Program-made: the position numbers and the translations under genes
Shown: one piece after another, positions 8,550 through 17,000 of the stretch
Layout: every line of letters begins with the position of its first letter
How positions within the stretch are numbered: position 1 is the stretch's first letter
Origin: Pseudomonas sp. HN11
Lineage (GTDB): Bacteria; Pseudomonadota; Gammaproteobacteria; Pseudomonadales; Pseudomonadaceae
Assembly: GCF_021390155.1 (NCBI RefSeq)
Contig: NZ_CP089985.1
Coordinates: 4,475,001 to 4,539,000 of the forward strand
Length of the DNA: 64,000 bases
Reading direction: 5' to 3'
The notes under the pieces: model-generated
Seen by the model: only the letters and a program-made list of their open reading frames with translations
The model's database searches: none
What the model was told of the DNA's origin: nothing

Positions 8550-10679
8550 TCAGCCGTTGGGCCCTACTGTCGCGACGATAGTCACTTGCTTGTTGTCAGG
8601 AATTTCCTGATAAGCCAAAACGTGCAAATTCGGTACTGCCAGGCGCCCAAACCGCGACAACATCGCCCGGACCGGGCCTGCCACCAGCAGGATCACCGGT
8701 TGGCCCTGCATTTCCTGGCGTTGCGCGGCGTCGATCAACGAACGCTGCAGCTTCTCAGCCATGCTTGGCTCCAGCAGAACCCCCTCTTCCTGGCCTTGTC
8801 CTGCCTTCTGAATACTATTGAGCAATATTTGTTCCAACCTTGGTTCCAAGGTGATCACAGGCAGCTCGGAGTCAAGCCCTACAATGCTTTGCACGATTGC
8901 ACGCGACAATCCGACGCGCACCGAGGCCACCAGCGCGGCAGTATCTTGACTCTTGGCGGCATTGTTGGCGATAGCCTCGGCAATGCTGCGAATGTCGCGC
9001 ACCGGCACCTGTTCGGCCAGCAACGCCTGCAATACCTTGAGCAACTGCGACAGCGACAGAATGCCTGGCACCAGTTCTTCGGCGAGTTTTGGCGAGGCTT
9101 TGCCCAGCAAACCCATCAATTGCTGGACTTCCTCGTGGCCGATCAGCTCGTGGGAGTGCTTGTACAGGATCTGGTTGAGGTGAGTCGCAACCACGGTGCT
9201 GGCGTCCACCACGGTGTAACCCAGGGATTGCGCCTGGCTGCGCTGGCTGATTTCGATCCACACCGCGTCCAGGCCAAAAGCCGGATCTTTGGCGGTAATG
9301 CCGTTGAGGCTGCCAAACACCTGCCCGGGGTTGATCGCCAGTTCGCGGTCCGGGTAGATCTCGGCCTCGGCCAGGATCACGCCCATCAGGGTCAGGCGGT
9401 AGGCACTCGGCGCCAGGTCGAGGTTGTCGCGGATATGCACGGTGGGCATCAGGAAGCCCAGGTCCTGGGACAGTTTCTTGCGCACGCCCTTGATCCGCGC
9501 GAGCAATTGGCCGCCCTGGTTGCGGTCCACCAATGGGATGAGGCGGTAGCCCACTTCCAGACCAATCATGTCGATCGGGGTCACGTCATCCCAGCCAAGC
9601 TCCTTGGTTTCCTGGGCGCGGGCCGGGGATGGCAGCAGTTCCTGCTGGCGGGCGATCTCTTGCTGGGCGATGACTTTGATCTGGTTCTGCTTCTTCCAGA
9701 ACAGGTACGCAGCGCCGCCAGCCAGGGCCGCCATGCTCAGGAATGACACGTGCGGCATGCCCGGCACGATACCCATGATCGCCATGATGCCCGCCGCCAC
9801 GGCCAGGGCCTTGGGCGAAGCGAACATCTGCCGGCTGATCTGCTTGCCCATGTCTTCGGAGCCCGAAGCACGGGTCACCATGATGGCCGCCGCTGTTGAT
9901 AACAACAGTGATGGCAATTGCGCCACTAAACCGTCACCGATGGTCAGCAACGCGTACACCTTGCCCGCATCGCCAAAGGTCATGCCGTGCTGGAAGATAC
10001 CCACGGCCATGCCGCCGATCAGGTTGATGAACAGAATCAGCAGGCCGGCGATGGCATCACCGCGCACGAATTTGCTGGCACCGTCCATGGAACCGTAAAA
10101 CTCGGCTTCCTGGGCCACTTCCAGGCGGCGCGACTTGGCTTGGTTCTGGTCGATCAGGCCGGCGTTGAGGTCGGCGTCGATGGCCATCTGTTTGCCGGGC
10201 ATGGCGTCGAGGGTAAACCGCGCGCTCACCTCGGAAATCCGCCCGGCGCCCTTGGTCACCACCACGAAGTTGATGATCATCAGGATCGCGAACACCACGA
10301 TACCGACCACGTAGTTACCGCCGATCACCACCTCACCGAAGGCCTGGATCACCTTACCGGCGGCGGCGTGGCCGTCCTGGCCGTGGAGCATGACCACGCG
10401 GGTGGACGCTACGTTCAGCGCCAGCCGCAGCAGGGTTGCCACCAGCAGAATCGTCGGGAATACCGCGAAATCCAGCGGCCGCAGGGCATACACGCAGACC
10501 AGCAGCACCACGACGGACAGGGCAATGTTGAAAGTAAAGAACACGTCGAGCAGGAACGGTGGCATCGGCAACATCATCATTGCCAGCATTACCAGCAACA
10601 ACAACGGCACACCCAGATTGCCCCGCGAGAGGTCAGTCAGGGTGCTGCGCGCCGTGCCGAGCATTTGAGAGCGATCCAC
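8550..10679 (-). CDS. flhA: Flagellar type III export gate protein FlhA
   Basis: 709 aa with a GTG start at VDRSQMLGTARS. The start is supported by GAGG seven bases upstream and by the usual family length near 707 aa. The N-terminal half has about eight membrane helices, with the conserved FHIPEP-family loop around LRLALNVASTRVVM and RISEVSARFTLDAMPGKQM. The C-terminal half is the cytosolic nonameric ring that docks chaperone-substrate complexes. A sigma-54 promoter lies at 10742-10758. The neighbours upstream are two small cold-shock-fold genes rather than flhB directly. Confidence 0.96.
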   Translation of the reverse strand: MDRSQMLGTARSTLTDLSRGNLGVPLLLLVMLAMMMLPMPPFLLDVFFTFNIALSVVVLLVCVYALRPLDFAVFPTILLVATLLRLALNVASTRVVMLHGQDGHAAAGKVIQAFGEVVIGGNYVVGIVVFAILMIINFVVVTKGAGRISEVSARFTLDAMPGKQMAIDADLNAGLIDQNQAKSRRLEVAQEAEFYGSMDGASKFVRGDAIAGLLILFINLIGGMAVGIFQHGMTFGDAGKVYALLTIGDGLVAQLPSLLLSTAAAIMVTRASGSEDMGKQISRQMFASPKALAVAAGIMAIMGIVPGMPHVSFLSMAALAGGAAYLFWKKQNQIKVIAQQEIARQQELLPSPARAQETKELGWDDVTPIDMIGLEVGYRLIPLVDRNQGGQLLARIKGVRKKLSQDLGFLMPTVHIRDNLDLAPSAYRLTLMGVILAEAEIYPDRELAINPGQVFGSLNGITAKDPAFGLDAVWIEISQRSQAQSLGYTVVDASTVVATHLNQILYKHSHELIGHEEVQQLMGLLGKASPKLAEELVPGILSLSQLLKVLQALLAEQVPVRDIRSIAEAIANNAAKSQDTAALVASVRVGLSRAIVQSIVGLDSELPVITLEPRLEQILLNSIQKAGQGQEEGVLLEPSMAEKLQRSLIDAAQRQEMQGQPVILLVAGPVRAMLSRFGRLAVPNLHVLAYQEIPDNKQVTIVATVGPNG

Positions 10680-10741
10680 CAGTATTCCTCGTGTCCTTTG
10701 AAGCAAAGTTTTGACGCGGTTGGGCGTCTTGCAGGCGGTAT

Positions 10742-10758
10742 TGCAAGAAGCCTTCCAA
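10742..10758 (-). promoter_or_regulatory. Sigma-54 promoter of flhA-flhF-fleN-fliA
   Basis: Minus-strand TTGGAAGGCTTCTTGCA gives the -24 GG and -12 GC with exactly ten bases between. It is about 65 bases upstream of the flhA GTG. FleQ-dependent sigma-54 control of flhA is established in Pseudomonas. Confidence 0.75.
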
Positions 10759-10819
10759 CTTTTGCTTTAGGGGGCAGATCGTACCGGGCACTGCCTGCGG
10801 GCGATCTTTGAGGAGAGCA

Positions 10820-11023
10820 CTACAAACGCTTGACGTTACTGGCCTGCGGGCCTTTTTGGCCCTGAGTGATGTCGTATTCGACTTTCTGATTCTCATCCAA
10901 GCTTTTGAAACCGTCTCCTTGTATAGCCGAAAAATGCACAAAAACATCCGCGCTGTCGTCGTCCGGCTTAATGAAGCCAAACCCCTTCTCCGCGTTGAAC
11001 CACTTCACAGTGCCTGTTGCCAT
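10820..11023 (-). CDS. Cold-shock domain protein (CspA family)
   Basis: 67 aa, a single cold-shock domain. RNP1 is KGFGFI and RNP2 is VFVHF, with the W8/F9 aromatic face in GTVKWFN, so nucleic-acid binding should be intact. An AGGAG ribosome site precedes the ATG. It follows the degenerate cold-shock-like gene by 18 bases, and the two probably share a transcript. Both sit between flhB and flhA. The family binds single-stranded RNA and acts as an RNA chaperone; which paralogue this is cannot be told from the sequence. Confidence 0.93.
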   Translation of the reverse strand: MATGTVKWFNAEKGFGFIKPDDDSADVFVHFSAIQGDGFKSLDENQKVEYDITQGQKGPQASNVKRL

Positions 11024-11041
11024 TACCGTTCTCCTGACATC

Positions 11042-11254
11042 TCACTCAAAAACTTGCCGGATGAGTCTGACATCGGACGCAAAAACGCCGTCAGGTCGAT
11101 GGACCCGCTGAAATGCCACCTGCAAACCCACCGTAAGCCGGACGCCCCGCGAACCGACGAGATCCACTGGAACGGCTTCGCCGTCCACGACAATCAAACC
11201 CTTTCCAGTTGCCTGGTCATAGGATTTGACGACGCCTCTGATAACCCGATTCAA
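11042..11254 (-). CDS. Degenerate cold-shock-domain-like protein
   Basis: 70 aa with a proposed TTG start (11254) that has GGAGA six bases upstream; a GTG two codons earlier is an alternative. The N-terminus GVVKSYDQATGKGLI aligns with [15 protein letters not shown] of the next gene. The middle (VPVDL, VGLQVAF) matches VFVHF and NQKVEY in position. The RNA-stacking aromatics are lost: W to S, both RNP1 phenylalanines to K and L, and F/H of RNP2 to P/D. So it has the fold but probably not the usual binding surface. Function unknown; it may pair with the canonical protein beside it. Confidence 0.7.
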   Translation of the reverse strand: MNRVIRGVVKSYDQATGKGLIVVDGEAVPVDLVGSRGVRLTVGLQVAFQRVHRPDGVFASDVRLIRQVFE

Positions 11255-11393
11255 AATCACTCTCCCTGCATCTCGTTTACAGCCTGCGCGCAGTGCATAG
11301 GGCAATAGAACCGCGAGCAGCGCGCTTTGGCTACTGTGAAGTTTGACAGGTAGACGACAGTTATCGATGAGTGGTAAGCAGGACGGGAGTGCG

Positions 11394-12530
11394 TCAGGAA
11401 TCGCGACGCAGGTCCGGTGGAATCGGCAGGTCTTTGAGCGGGTCCGGACGCTTGCCCTTACCCGCGCGGTATTGGCGAATCTGATAGACGTACGCCAGCA
11501 CCTGAGCCACCGCCAGGTACAACCCGGCGGGAATCTCCTGGTCGAGGTCGGTAGAGTAGAAGATCGACCGCGCCAACGCCGGCGACTCCAGCAGCAGGAT
11601 GTCGTTGGCCATCGCGATTTCGCGGATCTTCAAGGCGGTAAAGTCACTGCCCTTGGCCAGCAGCATCGGCGCGCCGCCCTTCTCCGGGTCGTACTTGAGG
11701 GCCACGGCGTAGTGCGTGGGGTTGGTGATGACCACATCGGCGTCGGGCACCGAGGCCATCATCTTGCGCTGGGACATTTCCCGCTGCAGTTGGCGAATGC
11801 GCTGCTTGACCTCGGGACGGCCTTCCTGGTCCTTGTGCTCGTCGCGCACTTCCTGCTTGGTCATCAGCAGTTTCTTGTGGCTTTCCCACAACTGAATCGG
11901 TGCATCCACCGCCGCAATGATGATCAACCCGGCGGCCATCCACAGCGCGCTCCAGCCCACCACCTGCACACTGTGGATGATCGCCGACTCCAGCGGTTCA
12001 TGGGCGATGCGCAGCAGGTCGTCGATGTCGGACGACAGCACCATCAGCGCCACAAACAGTATCAGGATGAATTTGGCCAGGGCCTTGAGCAACTCCACCA
12101 GGGCCTTGGTGGAAAACATGCGCTTGAGCCCCGCAGCAGGGTTCATCCGGCTGAACTTGGGCGCCAGGCTGCCGGCGGCGAACAGCCAGCCACCGAGGGC
12201 CACCGGGCCGATCAGTGCAGCCAGCAGCAAAGTGATCAGGATCGGCTGCACCGCCAGGATCGCGATCTTGCCAGAGTGCAGCAGGTACTGGCCCATGGCA
12301 TCGGGGTTGAGCAGCACTTCGCGGGGCAAGCTGAAGTTGTGCTTCATCAACTCCATCAAATCCAGCGCCAGGCCCCCACCGTAGATCAGCAAGGCGCCGG
12401 CGCCGGCCATCATGGTCGCAACGGTATTCAGCTCTTTGGACCGCGCGATCTCGCCCTTTTCCCTGGAGTCCTTTTTACGTTTCTCCGTGGGGTCTTCTGT
12501 TTTGTCCTGACCACTCTCGCTCTCGGCCAT
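11394..12530 (-). CDS. flhB: Flagellar export switch protein FlhB
   Basis: 378 aa. A charged N-terminus (DKTEDPTEKRKKDSREKG) is followed by four membrane helices to about residue 210. The cytosolic domain contains the self-cleavage motif NPTH at residues 270-273. Cleavage there switches export from rod/hook to filament substrates together with FliK. It starts 3 bases after the fliR stop, at the end of the fliLMNOPQR run. The 139 bases after it, before the small cold-shock-like gene, show only a weak -35/-10 pair (TTGCCC, TGTAAA). Confidence 0.97.
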   Translation of the reverse strand: MAESESGQDKTEDPTEKRKKDSREKGEIARSKELNTVATMMAGAGALLIYGGGLALDLMELMKHNFSLPREVLLNPDAMGQYLLHSGKIAILAVQPILITLLLAALIGPVALGGWLFAAGSLAPKFSRMNPAAGLKRMFSTKALVELLKALAKFILILFVALMVLSSDIDDLLRIAHEPLESAIIHSVQVVGWSALWMAAGLIIIAAVDAPIQLWESHKKLLMTKQEVRDEHKDQEGRPEVKQRIRQLQREMSQRKMMASVPDADVVITNPTHYAVALKYDPEKGGAPMLLAKGSDFTALKIREIAMANDILLLESPALARSIFYSTDLDQEIPAGLYLAVAQVLAYVYQIRQYRAGKGKRPDPLKDLPIPPDLRRDS

Positions 12531-12533
12531 GGC

Positions 12534-13319
12534 TCAGCGCGTCCGTGCCAGATCACGTAAGAACTGCAAGGCGTCGGTTGCCAGCGGTTGATACTGATTG
12601 AGAATGTCGGCCAGGCCGATCCAGAAAATCCACATGCCCAATACCAGGGTCAACGGGAAACCAATCGAGAAGATGTTCAGCTGTGGCGCCGCACGGGTCA
12701 TCACGCCGAACGCGATGTTGACCACCAGCAAGGCGGTAATCGCCGGCAATACCAGCAACAGCGACGCGCCGAATACCCAGCCCAGGCGCCCGACGATCTC
12801 CCAGAAGTGATTGACCACCAGCCCCGAGCCCACCGGCAAGGTGGTGAAGCTTTCGGTCATCACCTCGAAGGCCACCAGGTGGCCATTCATCGCCAGGAAC
12901 AGCAAGGTCACCAGCATGGTCAGGAATTGCCCGATCACCGCCGCCGACACGCCGTTGGTGGGGTCGACCATGGAGGCGAAGCCCATGCCCATCTGGATCG
13001 AGATGATTTGCCCGGCCACCACAAAGGCCTGGAAAAACAGGGTGAGGGAAAAGCCCATCAGTGCGCCGATCAGGATCTGTTCGGCAATCAACAGCAATGC
13101 ACTGAGATCAATGGCATTGACCGGCGGCATCGGCGGCAACCCCGGCACGATCACCACGGTAATCGCCACCGCGAAGTACAGACGAACGCGGCGCGGCACG
13201 AGAGTGGTGCCGAACACCGGCATGGCCATCAACATCGCCGTCACCCGGAACAGCGGCAGGATGAACGACGCCACCCAGGTGCTGATCTGGGTGTCGGTCA
13301 GTGCCAGCAACGACTGCAT
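12534..13319 (-). CDS. fliR: Flagellar type III export protein FliR
   Basis: 261 aa, very hydrophobic, with about six membrane segments and little else. Length and position between fliQ and flhB match FliR, part of the FliP5Q4R1 export gate helix assembly. It follows fliQ by 4 bases, so translation is probably coupled. Confidence 0.95.
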   Translation of the reverse strand: MQSLLALTDTQISTWVASFILPLFRVTAMLMAMPVFGTTLVPRRVRLYFAVAITVVIVPGLPPMPPVNAIDLSALLLIAEQILIGALMGFSLTLFFQAFVVAGQIISIQMGMGFASMVDPTNGVSAAVIGQFLTMLVTLLFLAMNGHLVAFEVMTESFTTLPVGSGLVVNHFWEIVGRLGWVFGASLLLVLPAITALLVVNIAFGVMTRAAPQLNIFSIGFPLTLVLGMWIFWIGLADILNQYQPLATDALQFLRDLARTR

Positions 13320-13323
13320 CCGG

Positions 13324-13593
13324 TCAGCCGATCAACTGCGGAATACTGCCGTACAACTGCAGGATGTATTCCATGAAGGTCTGCACCAGCCAAGGGCCGG
13401 CCACGATCAGGGTCACCAGCATCACCAGCAGGCGCGGCAAAAAACTCAAGGTCTGTTCGTTGATCTGGGTCGCGGCCTGGAACATCGCTACCAGCAGGCC
13501 CACCAACAGGCTCGGCACCACCAGCACGGCGACCATCACGGTGGTCAGCCACAACGCTTCACGGAACAGGTCAACCGCTACTTCTGGCGTCAT
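13324..13593 (-). CDS. fliQ: Flagellar type III export protein FliQ
   Basis: 89 aa with two long hydrophobic hairpin helices (about 14-40 and 52-78) and the conserved segment ATQINEQTLSFLP. It is four bases downstream of fliP. It forms the outer helical layer of the export gate with FliP and FliR. Confidence 0.96.
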   Translation of the reverse strand: MTPEVAVDLFREALWLTTVMVAVLVVPSLLVGLLVAMFQAATQINEQTLSFLPRLLVMLVTLIVAGPWLVQTFMEYILQLYGSIPQLIG

Positions 13594-13597
13594 TGCG

Positions 13598-14341
13598 CTA
13601 TACCCCGCCGAAACTGCCGGCCAACGTGCCGATAATCAGCGCCCAGCCGTCGACCAGCACAAACAGCATGATCTTGAACGGCAACGAGATGATCAGCGGC
13701 GACAGCATCATCATCCCCATGGCCATCAGCACGCTCGCCACCACCAGGTCGATGATCAGGAACGGGATGAAGATCATGAAGCCGATCTGGAACGCGGTTT
13801 TCAATTCGGAGGTGACGAACGCCGGCACCAGGATGGTCAGCGGCGCCTGATCCGGGGTGGCGATGTCGGTGCGCTTGGACAAGCGCATGAACAACTCAAG
13901 GTCGCTGGAGCGGGTCTGCGACAGCATGAAGTCCTTGATCGGGCCCTGGGCCTTGTCGATCGCGTCCTGGGCGGTCATTTTTTCCGCCAGGTAGGGTTGC
14001 AGGGCTTGCTGGTTCACCTTGTCAAACACCGGTGCCATGATGAACAGCGTCAGGAACAAGGCCATGCCGGTGAGGATCTGGTTCGACGGCGTCTGCTGCA
14101 GGCCCAGGGCCTGGCGCAGGATCGAGAACACGATGATGATCCGCGTGAAGCTGGTCATCAGCATGACGAACGCCGGGATAAAGCTCAGCGCGGTCATGAT
14201 CAGCAGAATCTGCAGGCTGACCGAATATTCCTGCGCGCCCGCGGCGTTGGTCCCCAGCGTGATCGCCGGGATCGACAACGGATCGGCGCCGAACGCCAAT
14301 GGCGCCGCCAGCAACAGCATGAGCGTCAATAAAACGCGCAT
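13598..14341 (-). CDS. fliP: Flagellar type III export protein FliP
   Basis: 247 aa with a cleavable signal peptide ([19 protein letters not shown]), as is usual for FliP. It has the family motif around [19 protein letters not shown] and four membrane helices. The periplasmic loop is about residues 90-185. The start overlaps the fliO stop by one base (TAATG). Core of the export gate pore. Confidence 0.97.
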   Translation of the reverse strand: MRVLLTLMLLLAAPLAFGADPLSIPAITLGTNAAGAQEYSVSLQILLIMTALSFIPAFVMLMTSFTRIIIVFSILRQALGLQQTPSNQILTGMALFLTLFIMAPVFDKVNQQALQPYLAEKMTAQDAIDKAQGPIKDFMLSQTRSSDLELFMRLSKRTDIATPDQAPLTILVPAFVTSELKTAFQIGFMIFIPFLIIDLVVASVLMAMGMMMLSPLIISLPFKIMLFVLVDGWALIIGTLAGSFGGV

Positions 14342-14784
14342 TACTTCTTATCCTTCTGATCCTTGCCCAGCAACTCCATCAGGCGCTGGGCGAATTCTGG
14401 CGTGGCGGACTGGCTCTGATCCACGCTCACCGGGGTCTTGAGCACGTGCAGCGAGGTAATGCGACCGGGCGTGATGCCCAGCAGGATCTGCTCCTCGCCC
14501 ACTTGCACCAGCACCAGCCGATCACGCGGGCCGAGGGCGCGGGAGCCGATCATCTCGATCACCTGGCCATTGCCCGGCCCCACACGCTGCACGCGGCGCA
14601 TCAGCCAGGCCAGTGCGAAGATCAAACCCACAACCAGCAACAGGCCCAGCACCAGCTGGGTCAATTGCCCGCCGATGCCGCTGCTCACCACGGGCGCAGT
14701 GGCGGCAGCCGCTTGCGCGGCCGGCTCAGCCGCCAGGGCGCTCAATGGCAGCGCCAGAAACAGTCCCGCCATCGAATACTTCAT
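14341..14784 (-). CDS. fliO: Flagellar biosynthetic protein FliO
   Basis: 147 aa. There is an N-terminal signal-like segment, then one strong membrane helix (about 40-62, [22 protein letters not shown]), then a small cytosolic domain with [19 protein letters not shown] typical of FliO. It is a scaffold for FliP assembly. It starts one base after the fliN stop and overlaps fliP by one base. Confidence 0.93.
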   Translation of the reverse strand: MKYSMAGLFLALPLSALAAEPAAQAAAATAPVVSSGIGGQLTQLVLGLLLVVGLIFALAWLMRRVQRVGPGNGQVIEMIGSRALGPRDRLVLVQVGEEQILLGITPGRITSLHVLKTPVSVDQSQSATPEFAQRLMELLGKDQKDKK

Positions 14785-14785
14785 A

Positions 14786-15253
14786 TCAGCGCAACTTCTT
14801 GATGCGTTCGCTCGGGCTGATCACGTCGGTCAGGCGGATGCCGAACTTTTCGTTGACCACCACCACTTCGCCATGGGCAATCAGGGTGCCGTTGACCAGC
14901 ACGTCCAGCGGCTCACCGGCCAGGCGATCCAACTCGATCACCGAACCCTGGTTGAGTTGCAGCAGGTTGCGGATGTTGATTTCGGTGCTGCCGACTTCCA
15001 TGGAGATCGACACCGGAATATCGAGGATCACATCCAGGTTCGGGCCATCGAGGGACACCGGTTCATTGTTTTTCGGCACGCTGCCGAACTCTTCCATTTG
15101 CAGGCGATTGCCGGCCGGCGCGGTGGCGGCGTCAGCGGCCAGCAGCGCATCTATATCGTCTTGGCCGACATCGCCGGTTTCTTCCAGGGCAGCCGCCCAT
15201 TCGTCAGCCAGGGCCTGGTCTTCGGCGGAAGTGTTTTCGTGTTCGGTAGCCAT
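14786..15253 (-). CDS. fliN: Flagellar motor switch protein FliN
   Basis: 155 aa from MATEHENTSAEDQ, chosen over longer in-frame starts that read back into fliM. An acidic N-terminal extension of about 75 residues precedes the SpoA/C-ring domain (VSISMEVGSTEINIRNLLQLNQG to the C-terminus). FliN forms the lower C-ring with FliM and helps bring FliH/FliI to the export gate. Confidence 0.96.
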   Translation of the reverse strand: MATEHENTSAEDQALADEWAAALEETGDVGQDDIDALLAADAATAPAGNRLQMEEFGSVPKNNEPVSLDGPNLDVILDIPVSISMEVGSTEINIRNLLQLNQGSVIELDRLAGEPLDVLVNGTLIAHGEVVVVNEKFGIRLTDVISPSERIKKLR

Positions 15254-15287
15254 TGCATGTCCTCGGCGGAGCAAAAATGAGTGTTGA

Positions 15288-16256
15288 TCAGCGACGATTG
15301 ATCGGTTCGACCACTTGAAGAGCCAAGTTGCCCTTGTGGGAACCGAGCTTGACCTTGAATGACGGCACGCCATTGGCGCGCATGATCATTTCTTCCGGCA
15401 ATTCGACGGGGATGATGTCCCCCGGCTGCATGTGCAAAATATCGCGCAGGCGCAACTGGCGACGGGCCACGGTCGCGCTCAGGGGCACGTCGACGTCCAG
15501 CAGGTCTTCGCGCAGGGCCTTGACCCAGCGTTCGTCCTGGTCGTCCAGGTCGGACTGGAAGCCCGCGTCGAGCATCTCGCGCACCGGCTCGATCATCGAG
15601 TACGGCATGGTCACGTGCAGGTCGCCGCCGCCGCCATCGAGTTCGATGTGGAAGGTCGACACCACAATGGCCTCGCTGGGGCCGACGATGTTGGCCATGG
15701 CCGGGTTCACTTCCGAGTTGATGTACTCGAAATTGACCTCCATGATCGCCTGCCAGGCTTCCTTCAAGTCGATGAAGGCCTGCTCCAGCACCATGCGCAC
15801 CACCCGCAACTCGGTAGGGGTGAACTCACGGCCTTCGATCTTGGCGTGACGGCCGTCGCCGCCGAAGAAGTTGTCCACCAGCTTGAACACCAGCTTGGCA
15901 TCCAAGATGAATAGCGCGGTGCCGCGCAGGGGCTTGATCTTGACCAGATTGAGGCTGGTGGGCACGTATAGCGAGTGCACGTACTCGCCGAACTTCATCA
16001 CCTGCACGCCGCCCACCGCCACGTCCGCCGAGCGGCGCAGCATGTTGAACATGCTAATGCGGGTATAACGGGCAAAACGCTCGTTGATCATCTCCAGGGT
16101 CGGCATGCGTCCACGGACGATGCGATCCTGGCTGGTGAGGTCATAACTTTTGACGCTGCCGGGCTCGGCAGACATTTCGGTCTGTACCAGACCATCGTCG
16201 ACGCCATGCAACAGCGCGTCGATTTCATCCTGGGACAGCAGGTCTTGCACGGCCAT
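15288..16256 (-). CDS. fliM: Flagellar motor switch protein FliM
   Basis: 322 aa. The N-terminal LLSQDEIDALLHG is the phospho-CheY docking peptide. The middle CheC-like domain binds FliG, and the C-terminal SpoA domain pairs with FliN. It starts 9 bases after fliL and precedes fliN by 34 bases. It converts CheY-P binding into a change of rotation. Confidence 0.97.
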   Translation of the reverse strand: MAVQDLLSQDEIDALLHGVDDGLVQTEMSAEPGSVKSYDLTSQDRIVRGRMPTLEMINERFARYTRISMFNMLRRSADVAVGGVQVMKFGEYVHSLYVPTSLNLVKIKPLRGTALFILDAKLVFKLVDNFFGGDGRHAKIEGREFTPTELRVVRMVLEQAFIDLKEAWQAIMEVNFEYINSEVNPAMANIVGPSEAIVVSTFHIELDGGGGDLHVTMPYSMIEPVREMLDAGFQSDLDDQDERWVKALREDLLDVDVPLSATVARRQLRLRDILHMQPGDIIPVELPEEMIMRANGVPSFKVKLGSHKGNLALQVVEPINRR

Positions 16257-16265
16257 GTCGTGATC

Positions 16266-16766
16266 CTACTGCAATACGAAGTTAGTGAAGAGCGCCTGCT
16301 CGACCACGACTTTGCCAAGTTCCTTCTGGGCCACTTCCTGCACGCTGGCCGTGACCTTCTGGCGCAGCATTTCCTGGCCCACCGGAGTGGCGAGTGTGTC
16401 GAAGCTTTGGCTTGAGAACAGCATCACCAGGTTGTTGCGGATCACTGGCATGTGCACCTTGAGTGCGTCCAGGTCCGAAGCATTGCGCGCCAGCAAGGTG
16501 ATGCTCACCTGCAGGTAGCGCTGGCGGCCGTTCTGATTGAAGTTGGCGACAAAGGCCGGAAGCATCGGCTCGAAGATTGCCGGTTGCTTGACGTTACTGG
16601 CGGTTTCGGCGGCGACTGCCGGCTTGCTGGCACTGCTGTGCATGATGTACCAGGTGCCGCCGACCGAGGCGCCGATGGCCAGGAGCAGGCCCAGGACTAT
16701 CAACAGGATAAGCTTGAGCTTGCCTTTGCCTGCGGGTGCTTTTGCTGCGTCGTCGCTCTTCGCCAT
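16266..16766 (-). CDS. fliL: Flagellar basal body-associated protein FliL
   Basis: 166 aa with one N-terminal membrane helix (about 16-38, rich in L/I) and a periplasmic stomatin-like domain. FliL associates with stator units. It is first in fliLMNOPQR-flhB, and a sigma-54 promoter lies about 50 bases upstream at 16817-16832. Confidence 0.95.
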   Translation of the reverse strand: MAKSDDAAKAPAGKGKLKLILLIVLGLLLAIGASVGGTWYIMHSSASKPAVAAETASNVKQPAIFEPMLPAFVANFNQNGRQRYLQVSITLLARNASDLDALKVHMPVIRNNLVMLFSSQSFDTLATPVGQEMLRQKVTASVQEVAQKELGKVVVEQALFTNFVLQ

Positions 16767-16816
16767 GCCAATAATCCGTCACTATTCGGGGATTCATAGA
16801 TCTACGGAAAGGCAAG

Positions 16817-16832
16817 AGCAAGTGTTATGCCA
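16817..16832 (-). promoter_or_regulatory. Sigma-54 promoter of fliLMNOPQR-flhB
   Basis: Minus-strand TGGCATAACACTTGCT has GG and GC ten bases apart, close to the TGGCACG-N4-TTGCW consensus. It sits between the fliL start and the REPIN at 16888-16974. Confidence 0.82.
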
Positions 16833-16887
16833 GAGTTGTCTGATGGATTTGGAAGTGTATGCCGATATCTGCCACGCAACAGGTGCC

Positions 16888-16974
16888 CTGTGGGAGCGGG
16901 CTTGCTCGCGAATGCGGTATATCAGTAACAAATATGCTGACTGATCCACCGCATTCGCGAGCAAGCCCGCACAC
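16888..16974. repeat. REPIN (two inverted REP palindromes)
   Basis: The left arm TGTGGGAGCGGGCTTGCTCG continues to AATGCGGT. It is mirrored about 30 bases later by ACCGCATTCGCGAGCAAGCC continuing to CGCACAC. This is the common doublet of the P. fluorescens group, thought to be moved by RAYT transposases encoded elsewhere. It lies in the fliK-fliL gap and could act as a transcriptional barrier after fliK. Confidence 0.9.
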
Positions 16975-17000
16975 ATATTTGGGCCTGTGCAACGTTCAAA

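Noticed and set aside
7206..9746. Long plus-strand open frame opposite flhF and flhA (846 codons)
   Set aside because: Same shadow effect; composition is that of reversed coding sequence and there is no ribosome site or domain.
10760..10819. Terminator after the cold-shock gene
   Set aside because: AGATCG and CGATCT can pair, but the loop is about 20 bases and there is no T-run.
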